From positions 1 to 46,674 of the forward strand of contig CAZJXA010000002.1 in the NCBI GenBank assembly GCA_964549785.1: DNA of 46,674 bases, in the 5' to 3' direction. The position numbers and the translations under genes were made by a program. The notes under the pieces were generated by a model. That model was not told the DNA's origin. It ran no database searches and saw nothing but the letters and a program-made list of their open reading frames with translations. This document shows, piece by piece, positions 35,786 through 44,358 of this stretch; positions within the stretch are counted from its first letter, which is position 1, and each line of letters opens with the position of its first letter. This DNA comes from JBEIUO01 sp964549785 (GTDB lineage Bacteria; Planctomycetota; Phycisphaerae; Phycisphaerales; UBA1924).

Positions 35786-37249
35786 TCACCCCCGCGCCGG
35801 CGTCAACAACCCGTCGGGTTCGCCCAGCAGCCGGATGATCTCCGCCAGCGCGAGGGCCGCCGTCGCCCCGTCCACCACCCGATGGTCGCACGCGAGGCTC
35901 AGCGGCAGCACCTGCCCGACTCGGAACGTCCCCTTGTTCACGATCATCCCTTCCCGGGCTCGACCCACCGCCAAGATGCCGACCTCGGGGTAGTTGATGA
36001 TCGGCGTCGCAAACCGCCCCGCGTGGCTCCCCACGTTACTGATGGTGAACGTCCCGCCCATCAACTGTTCACGCGGGATCGAACGCCCGCGCGCCATGTC
36101 CGCCGTCATCGCGATCGCCCGGCTGATCTCGAGCACCCCCAGCCGATCCGCATCTCGAATCACCGGCACCATGAGCCCCGCCTCGGTATCGGTCGCGATC
36201 CCCAGATGGACCGACCGGAACTGGATAATTTCCTCAGTCGCATCGTTGCTGTTCGCATTCAGCGATCGGAACCGCGAATCGCCCAATACGCGGCAGACCG
36301 CACCCGCCACGAACGGCAGGAACGAGACCTTTTCGCCGCTGGCCCCCGCCAGCTTCCGCCGCAGAGCGTCCAGCGCCGACACGTCCGCCTCGTCCATCAC
36401 AGTAAAGTGGACGGCCTGATTGACGCTCTCGCGCAAACGGTTCGCGATCGTCCGCCGCACGCCCCGGAACGGGATCCGCGTCACCTCTTCCGCGTTCGGG
36501 AGAGCGCGCGGCGTCCGCGGGGGATTCGCTACCGAGGGGGCGGTCGCGGCGCGGCCCGGAGGCGTCCGCGTCGTTGACAGGGTTTCCGTCACGCGGCTGT
36601 GCGGTTCCGAACGATCCATCGGCGCTACATCACCGTGACCCCCGAGATTTTGAACGCCGCTGGGTCCATCACTGCGGGCCGCCTGATTCCTCGTCGCATT
36701 CCCGGAACCGCTCGCCGCCCGCACGTCCTTCTCCAAGACCCGGCCGCCGATGCCGCTGCCTGTCACGTCGTCGATGTCTACGCCCATTTCCTTCGCGATC
36801 CGCCGGACGACCGGTGTCGCCAAGGCCTTGCCACTGGCGTTCCCGCCCGGTGTGTTGGCGAACGAACCGACTACCGAGCCGTTGTCCTCGCGCTCGGAGG
36901 CCGGTTCCAGCACCTCCGGTGCCTCGACCCGCGCCACCGGCTTTGCCGCTTTCGATCCGTTCGACGAAGGCACCGGTTGCTTCGCGCCGCCCCCTCCCTC
37001 GTAGGTCACGAGCGGATTCCCGGTGTTCACGATCTGGCCCTCGGCCCCGTGCAAAATCGCGATCACGCCGCCGCGGGGGCTCGGAACTTCAACGACCGCC
37101 TTGTCAGTTTCCATATCCGCAAGGATGTCGTGCTCCTGAACCGCTTGACCCACCGCGACCCTCCATTTGAGCAGCTCGGCTTCGTGTACGCCCTCGCCCA
37201 GGTCGGGCAGCAGAAAGACGTTGGGATTGGCGGGCTGGGCGGTGGCCAT
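35786..37249 (-). CDS. 2-oxo acid dehydrogenase E2 (dihydrolipoamide acyltransferase)
   Basis: A 487-residue E2 core of a pyruvate or branched-chain 2-oxo acid dehydrogenase. The lipoyl domain (residues ~10-90) carries LPDLGEGVHEAELLKW and the lipoylated Lys50 in DMETDKAVVEV. An Ala/Pro/Ser-rich linker leads to the E1/E3-binding domain (about 167-202, ATPVVRRIAKEMGVDIDDV and GSGIGGRVLEKDV). The catalytic domain ends with GTFTISNVGSHAGRFATPI and DHRVVDGA, which has the active-site His and Asp. ATG 37249 was chosen; the longer frame upstream is non-coding. A second linker is unusually long. No E1 or E3 genes flank it, so it is an orphan. Confidence 0.9.
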   Translation of the reverse strand: MATAQPANPNVFLLPDLGEGVHEAELLKWRVAVGQAVQEHDILADMETDKAVVEVPSPRGGVIAILHGAEGQIVNTGNPLVTYEGGGGAKQPVPSSNGSKAAKPVARVEAPEVLEPASEREDNGSVVGSFANTPGGNASGKALATPVVRRIAKEMGVDIDDVTGSGIGGRVLEKDVRAASGSGNATRNQAARSDGPSGVQNLGGHGDVAPMDRSEPHSRVTETLSTTRTPPGRAATAPSVANPPRTPRALPNAEEVTRIPFRGVRRTIANRLRESVNQAVHFTVMDEADVSALDALRRKLAGASGEKVSFLPFVAGAVCRVLGDSRFRSLNANSNDATEEIIQFRSVHLGIATDTEAGLMVPVIRDADRLGVLEISRAIAMTADMARGRSIPREQLMGGTFTISNVGSHAGRFATPIINYPEVGILAVGRAREGMIVNKGTFRVGQVLPLSLACDHRVVDGATAALALAEIIRLLGEPDGLLTPARG

Positions 37250-37359
37250 AGGGCGAAACTCCGGCGGGTGATGGTTGAGCGGCGCAGCCAGAGGATATCG
37301 ACCATGCCGCCGTATTGCCAAATGTTGGGCCCGCCCCGTCCGCCCGGCAACAATCGCGG

Positions 37360-38157
37360 GTGGACCTGAAAGAAATCGCCCTGCTCGAAGAACGCCGACA
37401 GGCCCTCGGCCTTTCGGAAATCGCAGAAGAAAGCCGACCCATCCTGGGAGGCACGGCGGGACGGAGTTTCCCCGGTTCGTGGCTCAACAACGCCGTGGGC
37501 ATCGGGCTCAACGAGTCGTTCCATGAGCCCGAGATCGACCAACTCATCGCCTGGATGAGCGAAAAGGGCCTGCCGACGCGCCTCGAGATCGCGGCTTTCG
37601 CCGATGAGGCGTTCCTCAGGGCGATCGAACGCCGCGGCTTCGTCCTCCGTGAGTTCGAGTGGGTTTTCTTCCGCCCGCTCTCCACCCAGGAACCCGCGTG
37701 CCCCATCCATACACCACCTTCAGAAATATCCATCGGGAGAATCGATCCCGCGGATGCCGAACGCGTCCGCGAATACGCCACCGTCACGTGCCGGGGGTTC
37801 GCGCCGTCCGACAAGGACGTCTCCGAGAGCGACCTCGACGTCTTCAGCCGCTGTGTCCGCCACGCGCGGACTTCTGGCTTTGTGGCGTACGTCGCTGGCC
37901 GCATCGTCGGCGCCGGCGCGATCGACGTCTGGCGGAACGTCGGCGCTCTCTTCGCGCTGGCGGTGTTGCCGGAGTGGCGTCGAAAAGGCGTCCAGCAAGC
38001 CCTCATCGCGGCCCGTTCAAATCACGCGGCAAACGCTGGTGCCACGGTCGCGACGATCGGAAGCAGGCCCGGCCAGAGCACCGAACGGAACGTTGGGCGC
38101 ATGGGGTTCCAACTCGGCTACACCAAGGTTGTGATGGTGCGGGACTTCAAGTCCTGA
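37360..38157 (+). CDS. GNAT-family N-acetyltransferase (two-part)
   Basis: A 265-residue protein starting at GTG 37360. The C-terminal part (about 125-265) is a standard GNAT fold with an acetyl-CoA-binding ALAVLPEWRRKGVQQALIAA and the later GRMGFQLGYTKVVMVRDF, where a beta-strand and helix close the fold. The N-terminal part has a partly similar pattern (MSEKGLPTRLEIAAFADEAF, RRGFVLREFEWVFFRPL) and may be a degenerate second GNAT repeat, as in other tandem-domain acetyltransferases. The acceptor is unknown. It is divergent from the E2 gene with 110 bases between starts and not linked to other genes. Confidence 0.7.
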   Translation: MDLKEIALLEERRQALGLSEIAEESRPILGGTAGRSFPGSWLNNAVGIGLNESFHEPEIDQLIAWMSEKGLPTRLEIAAFADEAFLRAIERRGFVLREFEWVFFRPLSTQEPACPIHTPPSEISIGRIDPADAERVREYATVTCRGFAPSDKDVSESDLDVFSRCVRHARTSGFVAYVAGRIVGAGAIDVWRNVGALFALAVLPEWRRKGVQQALIAARSNHAANAGATVATIGSRPGQSTERNVGRMGFQLGYTKVVMVRDFKS

Positions 38158-38177
38158 TTCCACAGGAACCCCCCGGC

Positions 38178-40175
38178 CTACGGGGCCGCCGCGGGCCGGA
38201 CCGGCACCGGGCTTCCGCCCACCAGCAAGATCGCCCGACGGACTTCCATGATTGCGATCAACGCCAGTGCCTGAGTCTCCGGATCCAGCGTTTCATCCCA
38301 TAGCGCAGCCCGCACACCGCCCATCGCGATTTCGGGTGCCGCCGCGGAGTAAGCGGACCATTCATCCACGGTCAGTTGCCGAATAAAGCGAACCGAACGA
38401 AGCAGCCTGACCAATTCCGGCATCCGCTCGGCCTGCGGAGTGGTGCTCGGATCAGCCAGACACGCTCCGAGGAAGGCGACCAGCGGTACCGACGCCCCGG
38501 TGGGCAGCGGGCTGCGCGGATCGAGAAACGCGAAGCCCCCCACAAGGTCGGGGCCGTCCTCACCCGCGTCATCCGCCGTCAACTGCATCTTCCAGAGCGA
38601 ATCACGGAATGTCACGAACGCGCCGGTTCGCGGCAAACGCCCATCGGTGGTGTCGGCCGTCCCCAAGTCACGATCGGCCATGAACAACCAAGGCATCGCT
38701 TCGGACATTGACCGTGTGGAAGCCTCTTTGAGCACCGACACAATCGCCGCGTTGGCGCGGGAGCGAAACGGGGCCTCCGCTTCGAGTGCACCGCCCCACT
38801 TCGCCGCGCGTGCGAGCCCGAAGGACACCAACCCGCGTCGTTCGGTCGGGACTGCCTTCGCCCATGAGCCGTTCTCATCCACCGATGCCAGCAGCACACC
38901 GAATGCGGGTTGAAACGTCGCGTGGGACACCGAATCGCGGGCGCACTCCTCGGCCACACACGCCACCACCGCCGCCGCCGTGGTCGCCGACATCGGAGTT
39001 TCGGCACGCATCGCTGCCACCGCAACCTCGCCGCCGAGCTGTTCAAAGTCGATGCGATCGGGCGAATCGACGGGAAGGCTCGCGGCGTACATCCGCATCG
39101 CCAAGGCGACGATGGCAGCCGCCTCCGGAGTCGCCTCGGACGCCGCTGCAGGCCCCCGGGAAGCCGCATAGGCCCCGATGACCTTCAATCCTTCGGTCCC
39201 ATCCGCGGCACGTGCCGACACGAGTTTGCCCCGCAGATTCGCCGCGATCAGGGTACTGAAATCGTTGATCGCTGCGGTCGTGACGTCTCGCTGCGCGACA
39301 ACCCGACCGGATCGGAACAAGAACTCCGGCCGTGCGGACGGGCTGGCTTGGGCGAGATGTGTAACACGGAAGCGATACAGCCGCACGCCGTGGCTCTCCG
39401 CGAGTGCAGCGGGCTGGCTTGCCTGTGACGTCTTGATCGCCAGCATCGGGTCGTTGCTGGCTTCGCTTATCGCCGCACACGCGGCATCCGCGGGCGACGA
39501 CCCCGAAGTCAGCATCGCCGAAGGAAAGACGCCGGCCAACTGATCGTCAACACGAACCGCGATTCCTTCCAGGCCCGCTTGCACCGCCAGATCCATCTCC
39601 GCGTACGTCGCCGGTTCAAACGGAACCAATCCGCCAGCGACTTCCAGCGAAATGCTGAGAGCCTGAGCGTCGGTGACCCGTTGATTTTGCCCGACCGCAT
39701 CGGGTGAGACGGGCCGACGCCGTTCCACTTCGTCCATCGCCCGCTGAACCGCGAGCGCGAGGACATCCGCTCCCGCAGTCGGGTTCGCGGCTTCGGTCGC
39801 GAAGGCTTTACCCCGCCCGACAATCCGGTGTTCGAATCGGAGCGTCACGGCTGCACCACTCAACGAGAGGCCCGTGGTTGGATCGCCCGCCGGCGCTGCG
39901 GCGTCCCACTTCCGAATCCGGGCCTGAACGGCTTGATATGCCGCCAGCGCCGCCCCCGGAGACGGTGCGGCGATTCGCTTTACATCGTCCGAGAATCCCT
40001 CGGGCCGCACGCTCTCCGGTTGATGGACCAAGCCAATAGTGGGCTGTGCAGTCGCGGCGGCTGTCGCCGCGACGCAGCATGCGATGAGGCTCAATCGCCA
40101 CGCGCTGCGCAATCGGAGAGCACCTTTGAATATGTAAACGCTTCCGATTGCTCGCGGGGCTACCGGGCCGGGCAT
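38178..40175 (-). CDS. Large exported protein of unknown function
   Basis: A 665-residue protein from ATG 40175, which has AAGGAG 8 bases upstream; ATG 40181 is too close to that site. A hydrophobic segment near residues 21-43 (RLSLIACCVAATAAATAQP) is a probable signal peptide after a basic stretch. The mature part is Ala-rich and mainly helical. The first third has LEGIAVRVDDQLAGVFPSAM, and later segments are helical repeats without an active-site motif I recognise. It ends with an Ala/Pro tail. The gene starts next to a divergent promoter region driving a tiny ORF, and its 3' end converges on the GNAT gene. Function unknown. Confidence 0.65.
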   Translation of the reverse strand: MPGPVAPRAIGSVYIFKGALRLRSAWRLSLIACCVAATAAATAQPTIGLVHQPESVRPEGFSDDVKRIAAPSPGAALAAYQAVQARIRKWDAAAPAGDPTTGLSLSGAAVTLRFEHRIVGRGKAFATEAANPTAGADVLALAVQRAMDEVERRRPVSPDAVGQNQRVTDAQALSISLEVAGGLVPFEPATYAEMDLAVQAGLEGIAVRVDDQLAGVFPSAMLTSGSSPADAACAAISEASNDPMLAIKTSQASQPAALAESHGVRLYRFRVTHLAQASPSARPEFLFRSGRVVAQRDVTTAAINDFSTLIAANLRGKLVSARAADGTEGLKVIGAYAASRGPAAASEATPEAAAIVALAMRMYAASLPVDSPDRIDFEQLGGEVAVAAMRAETPMSATTAAAVVACVAEECARDSVSHATFQPAFGVLLASVDENGSWAKAVPTERRGLVSFGLARAAKWGGALEAEAPFRSRANAAIVSVLKEASTRSMSEAMPWLFMADRDLGTADTTDGRLPRTGAFVTFRDSLWKMQLTADDAGEDGPDLVGGFAFLDPRSPLPTGASVPLVAFLGACLADPSTTPQAERMPELVRLLRSVRFIRQLTVDEWSAYSAAAPEIAMGGVRAALWDETLDPETQALALIAIMEVRRAILLVGGSPVPVRPAAAP

Positions 40176-40186
40176 CTTCATTCTCC

Positions 40187-40214
40187 TTGCATTTTGGCAC
40201 GCGTGTTGTATGCT
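40187..40214 (+). promoter_or_regulatory. Promoter upstream of a 26-codon ORF (sigma70- or sigma54-like)
   Basis: Two readings overlap. As sigma70: TTGCAT (40187-40192), a 16-base spacer and TATGCT (40209-40214). As sigma54: TGGCACG (40195-40201), a 4-base spacer and TTGTA (40206-40210), which differs from the -24/-12 consensus only at one base of the -12 element. Either way it points to the right, away from the exported-protein gene, and a short AT-rich stretch with a ribosome site follows. Confidence 0.45.
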
Positions 40215-40244
40215 GAAGGGTACATCTAAAGAAAGAGGCAAAAA

Positions 40245-40325
40245 ATGAGAGCGGTTATGACCATCAACGAGAACCACCGGAAAGTCGCTTTGCTCTGCCT
40301 GCTGTCGTTCTTGGCGATGTGCTGA
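40245..40325 (+). CDS. Small 26-residue ORF behind a promoter
   Basis: ATG 40245 to TGA 40325, preceded by GAAAGAGGC six bases upstream. It encodes MRAVMTINENHRKVALLCLL and then SFLAMC. A charged N-terminus followed by a hydrophobic end resembles a small membrane peptide or a truncated signal peptide. No larger gene follows on the plus strand for 760 bases, so it is not an obvious leader peptide. It may be a small protein or the start of a small RNA. A minus-strand frame across the same bases (40226-40414) lacks these signals. Confidence 0.4.
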   Translation: MRAVMTINENHRKVALLCLLSFLAMC

Positions 40326-40458
40326 GGTTCTTTGGGGCGAAGAAACACCGAGTCCCGCGGTCGGGCGGCCGCCGCACGCCGGCGGTTGTGCGAGTCCAAG
40401 ATGTTCGCGGCCACGCGTCCTTAGCCGTGCGACCGATTCATACGTCGCGACGAACCGG

Positions 40459-40962
40459 TCACCGTCGGGGAAACTCCAAAACCTTCCCCAAATAGATCGT
40501 TTCCGGGTGCGGGTCGTCGTTGTACCTCGCGACAGGCCCGAACCCGAGTGATCGATAAAGCCCCACCGCGGCATCAAAATCGGGCTCACTGTCCAACTTC
40601 ATGAACTGATATCCGGCCAGAGACGCCTCGTCCAAGAGGCGGCTGCACATCCGCCGGCCAAGCCCCAATCCGCGGGCCTCGGGCTGAACATAGAGGCGCT
40701 TCATCTCGCAAACCGGCTCCAAATCGCCGGGCATGGCCCCAATCGGTCGAAGCGCCACGCACCCCCGGGGCACATCGTCGACCCAACCGATCAACAGCCT
40801 GCCCCCGGGACGGGCGTACTTTCCCGGGAGCGCCAGCACCTCCTCGTCGAACCCCTGGAAACACAACGAAAAAGGCAGCGACGCCGCATACTCGCGGAAC
40901 AGGGCCGCCGCGATCGCAAGAACTTCGGGCGAGTCGGCTTCGCTGACGACCAACCTAGGCAT
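40459..40962 (-). CDS. GNAT-family N-acetyltransferase
   Basis: A 167-residue single-domain GNAT enzyme. The family order is visible: a first helix (SPEVLAIAAALFREYAASL), a central EMKRLYVQPEARGLGLGRRM containing the acetyl-CoA pyrophosphate loop RGLGLG, then the helix CSRLLDEASLAGYQFMKLDS and the terminal AVGLYRSLGFGPVARYNDDP. This Y-SLGF-P--RYN-NP ending resembles the broad family of small GNATs acting on amines or amino acids. ATG 40962 is the only start. It lies alone on the minus strand, 124 bases before the divergent CDGSH gene. Substrate not predictable. Confidence 0.85.
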   Translation of the reverse strand: MPRLVVSEADSPEVLAIAAALFREYAASLPFSLCFQGFDEEVLALPGKYARPGGRLLIGWVDDVPRGCVALRPIGAMPGDLEPVCEMKRLYVQPEARGLGLGRRMCSRLLDEASLAGYQFMKLDSEPDFDAAVGLYRSLGFGPVARYNDDPHPETIYLGKVLEFPRR

Positions 40963-41086
40963 TGGTCACCATATGCCGCGACGCGGTCGACGCCCCGCTT
41001 TCGGCGCACGCCAGCCGCGCGGCCCGAGACTTCGCTTGGCGCTAATCTAAACGGCCCACAGTCGCTCACCGAGGAGATCCCGCCCG

Positions 41087-41347
41087 ATGGCCCGAATCGT
41101 CCGTCTTCAAGCCTCCGACCCGGTCAAGATCGATCCGGCCACTTGGCCTCGCGACGCCCAAGGAAATCTGAAACCCATCTTCGTATGCGCGTGCGGGGTC
41201 TCCAAGACCTTCCCGCTCTGTGACGGCAGCCACAAGCGGTGCCGCGACGAGATCGCGGGGCAGGATTACACGTATGACCCAACGACCGGCGAACGCTCGC
41301 CAGCCACCCCTTCCACGAGCAGCGACGCGACAAACTCGATCGGATGA
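41087..41347 (+). CDS. CDGSH iron-sulfur domain protein
   Basis: An 86-residue protein with one CDGSH domain, VCACGVSKTFPLCDGSHK (about residues 33-50): three cysteines and one histidine in C-x-C-x2-S-x3-P-x-C-D-G-S-H spacing hold a redox-active [2Fe-2S] cluster of the mitoNEET type. The C-terminal ~25 residues are Ser/Thr-rich and probably disordered. ATG 41087 is preceded by GAGGAG at 41071-41076. The 3' end overlaps the convergent FAD/Fe-S dehydrogenase gene by 82 bases, so the tail may not be strongly selected. Proteins of this kind are linked to iron-sulfur or redox homeostasis, but a partner cannot be named. Confidence 0.88.
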   Translation: MARIVRLQASDPVKIDPATWPRDAQGNLKPIFVCACGVSKTFPLCDGSHKRCRDEIAGQDYTYDPTTGERSPATPSTSSDATNSIG

Positions 41348-44325
41348 ATCGCCGCCACTTGTGCGCCGTCGTGAATCTGGTGCCGGCACGATGTGCCCGG
41401 CGCAACCATGACATCGCCCGGCTTCATGGCCCGGGCCGCCGGAAGAAGCCCCAGTTCCCCGATTTTCATGGACAGGTCGTACCGGTCGGCGGTATAGCCG
41501 AACGACCCCGCCATTCCGCAGCAACCGGTGTCGAGCGTGCGGAGCGCTGGTCCTGCAATCCGGGCCAAAAGCATCGACGAACTCTCGATTCCCCAGAGCG
41601 CTTTCTGATGGCAATGCCCGTGCAACAGGACGCTTCCGCGGATTCGTCCGGCGTCAAACGCGGGCCGCCGCGGATGCGAATCCCAGTTCTTCTCCAGAAA
41701 ATCATCGACCAGGTGGCAGAGCGAGGCGATCGCCGATCGACGTTCCCCCGAAATCGGCAACTTCAGTTGTTTCCAATCGTCCTTGATTGCCGAGAGGCAC
41801 GAGGGCTCGAGGAGAAGGACCGCGGACGCTCTGTTTGTCACGATGCCACGTTCCAACCTCTGGAACGTCGCCGTGACTTCCTGGGCCGCGGCTGGCAGGA
41901 GTCCCATTGAAATCTTGGCACGCCCGCAGCATCCGACGTCGGCCAAGGCAACCCTGTAGCCGAACGCCCGCAGCACCTTGGCGGCAGCCAGGCCGACGCG
42001 GGCCTCATTGAACATCGAAAAGCAGTCGCCGAAGAGCATCACGGTCGGCGCGCCGGCTTCGGATGCTGTCGGGTTCGGAAAGTCGCGGGCGAGCGAACGC
42101 GAGAACGTGGGTAGGGAACGCTTCGGGTGAAGGTTGAGCAGGCTCCCGAGCAGGCGACGCACGGGCCGCCAACGGTTCACGCGATTCGCGACCTCGGGCA
42201 AGGTCGAGCCGATCCGATTGAGCGCCCGGATCGCTCCCATCAGTCGCGCCGAAAGCGGAGTCCCCTGAGCGCGATATCGCTGGGCCGTGTACTCGGCCTT
42301 GAGGCGGGAGATATCGACGTTGCTGGGGCACTCGGTCTTGCACGCCTTGCACGAGAGGCACAGGTTCAGCGTGCGGATCGTTTCCGGATCCGACCACCTC
42401 TCGCTATCGGGACGGCCCGGAGTCAGTTGCCCCGTGATCGCAAGCCGCAGCGCATTGCCGCGTCCGCGGGTGCTGTGCCGCTCATCGAGGAGGGCCATAT
42501 ATGACGGGCACATCGTGCCGCCCTGTTTCTTCCGGCACACGCCAGCCCCGTTGCACATCTCGACCGCGCCATCGATCCCGTGCTGATCGGCGTAGTCGAA
42601 GTACGTCTCCAATCCGCCCGGAAATGCCAGCGGCCGACCCTTCGACGGCTCGACGCGGAGAAGCTCGGTCATCGATTCCACCGGCCCCGGCGCCACAATG
42701 TTCCCCGGATTCAAGAGATTCTCCGGATCAAAGACCGCCTTAACCGCCCGGAACGCCCCCATTAGCTCTTCGCCGAAAAACGCTTCCAACATCGGCCCGC
42801 GGATCCGGCCGTCCCCGTGCTCCCCGCTCATCACGCCGCCCAACTCTTTGGCGAGCAGCGCGGTCGCCACCGCGATCTCCCGCATGATCACGCGGTCCTT
42901 CTCATCGTGGATGTCGATCAGCGGCCGCACATGCAGCACCCCGACGCTGGCGTGGGCATAAAACGCGGCCCGCGTGCCGTGCGATTCCACCATCGCCCGC
43001 AGCCGCTTCACGAACTCGGATAACCGTTCCACGGGGATCGCGTTATCTTCAACGAAGGTGATCGGCTTGCGGTTGCCCGGAACCCCATGCAGCAAAGGCT
43101 CGCCCGCCTTCCGCAATTTCCAGGCGTTCAGCATCGACGGCGCGTGCGTGTGCCACTGCATCGGTACCCCGGGAATCCGGGCTCGCAGCGCGGCCGACCG
43201 CTCCTCGAGCTCGACACTCGATGCGGCGAAGTACTCGACGTACAAGACCGCTTTCAGCGGCACGCCCTCGGGTTGCGGCATCAACTCCACATACTTCGCG
43301 TACTCGGCGTTGCCGCGGGCCAGGTCGATCACGGTGTCGTCGAGCAATTCGACGGCCGAGGGTTTCGTTTCCAAGATCGGCAGCACGGCCGCGATGGATT
43401 CGTCGAGGTCCGCGAACCCCAGGACTGCCAATCCCTTGAAGGCGGGCTTGGGCTGCAATCGCAACGTCGCCCCGAGTGTCACCGCGAGCGTTCCCTCGCT
43501 CCCGCACAGCAGTTGAGAGAGATTCACAGTCCGCAGCCAGACGGGGTCGTCCGACACGGTCGACGACGCCAAAGGGACCGCTGCCCCCGCTCGCCAACCG
43601 CCCGCCTTCATCTGCATCAGCACCATGTCCAGCCCGTATCCGGCGTTCCTCCGCACGGTCTTCGGAAATCTCGCCTCGATCATCGCCGCGTGCTCGGCCA
43701 CGATGCGGCACACGCCCAGAGTAATGGCCCGTACGCGCTCCGAAACGAATGATGCACCCGCCACGAACTCGACGACCTCGCCATCCGCCAGGCACGCCCG
43801 GATCGACACGATGTTCTCGCTGGTGCGACCGAAGAGGATCGAGCGTGCCCCCGCCGCGTTGTTCCCGATGCACCCACCGATGTTCGCGTGGCGGCTGGTC
43901 GCCGGGTCCGGCGCAAAGAACAGCCCGCTCTCCGAAATCCGCTCGTTCAGATCGTCGATGGTGATCCCAGGTTCCACGCTGATCGTCCGGGCCAGCGCAT
44001 CGACCGCCCCGACAGCGCGGCAATTCGGCGAGAGATCAATCACCACCGCCCGGTTGGTGCATTGCCCCGCGAGGCTCGTGCCCCCGCCCCGCGGCAGCAT
44101 CGGCAGGCGGTTCTCGCCGCAGAACCGCACTGCCCGGGCCGCGTCCTCGGTACTCGACGGGATCACGACGCCCAACGGCTCAACCTGATAGAGCGACGCA
44201 TCGGTCGCGTACAACATCCGGTCGTGCAACCCAAGCCGGACCTCACCCTCGACCGCGTTCGCCAAGTCTCGCAGCGTTTGCTCCGGGGCGATCGATCGGC
44301 TGACTAAGACGGGCAGTGACGGCAT
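41266..44325 (-). CDS. FAD-linked oxidase / Fe-S dehydrogenase fusion (YdiJ-like)
   Basis: A 1019-residue fusion, the same size as E. coli YdiJ (D-2-hydroxyglutarate dehydrogenase-like). The N-terminal FAD_binding_4 domain has PMLPRGGGTSLAGQCTNRAV (FAD loop), then the FAD-oxidase C-terminal domain with YAHASVGVLHVRP and SGEHGDGRIR. A ferredoxin-like part has CNGAGVCRKKQGGTMCP and LCLSCKACKTECPSN, eight cysteines for two [4Fe-4S] clusters. The C-terminal CCG-type domains carry GCCGRAK, HGHCHQKALWG and DTGCCGMAGSFGY. It therefore oxidises a D-2-hydroxy acid and passes electrons through Fe-S centres. ATG 44325 was chosen; the longer frame overlaps the divergent flavoprotein gene. Confidence 0.93.
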   Translation of the reverse strand: MPSLPVLVSRSIAPEQTLRDLANAVEGEVRLGLHDRMLYATDASLYQVEPLGVVIPSSTEDAARAVRFCGENRLPMLPRGGGTSLAGQCTNRAVVIDLSPNCRAVGAVDALARTISVEPGITIDDLNERISESGLFFAPDPATSRHANIGGCIGNNAAGARSILFGRTSENIVSIRACLADGEVVEFVAGASFVSERVRAITLGVCRIVAEHAAMIEARFPKTVRRNAGYGLDMVLMQMKAGGWRAGAAVPLASSTVSDDPVWLRTVNLSQLLCGSEGTLAVTLGATLRLQPKPAFKGLAVLGFADLDESIAAVLPILETKPSAVELLDDTVIDLARGNAEYAKYVELMPQPEGVPLKAVLYVEYFAASSVELEERSAALRARIPGVPMQWHTHAPSMLNAWKLRKAGEPLLHGVPGNRKPITFVEDNAIPVERLSEFVKRLRAMVESHGTRAAFYAHASVGVLHVRPLIDIHDEKDRVIMREIAVATALLAKELGGVMSGEHGDGRIRGPMLEAFFGEELMGAFRAVKAVFDPENLLNPGNIVAPGPVESMTELLRVEPSKGRPLAFPGGLETYFDYADQHGIDGAVEMCNGAGVCRKKQGGTMCPSYMALLDERHSTRGRGNALRLAITGQLTPGRPDSERWSDPETIRTLNLCLSCKACKTECPSNVDISRLKAEYTAQRYRAQGTPLSARLMGAIRALNRIGSTLPEVANRVNRWRPVRRLLGSLLNLHPKRSLPTFSRSLARDFPNPTASEAGAPTVMLFGDCFSMFNEARVGLAAAKVLRAFGYRVALADVGCCGRAKISMGLLPAAAQEVTATFQRLERGIVTNRASAVLLLEPSCLSAIKDDWKQLKLPISGERRSAIASLCHLVDDFLEKNWDSHPRRPAFDAGRIRGSVLLHGHCHQKALWGIESSSMLLARIAGPALRTLDTGCCGMAGSFGYTADRYDLSMKIGELGLLPAARAMKPGDVMVAPGTSCRHQIHDGAQVAAIHPIEFVASLLVEGVAGERSPVVGSYV

Positions 44326-44358
44326 GCCGGAAACTGTACGGGTGCCGCGCGATGGGCT

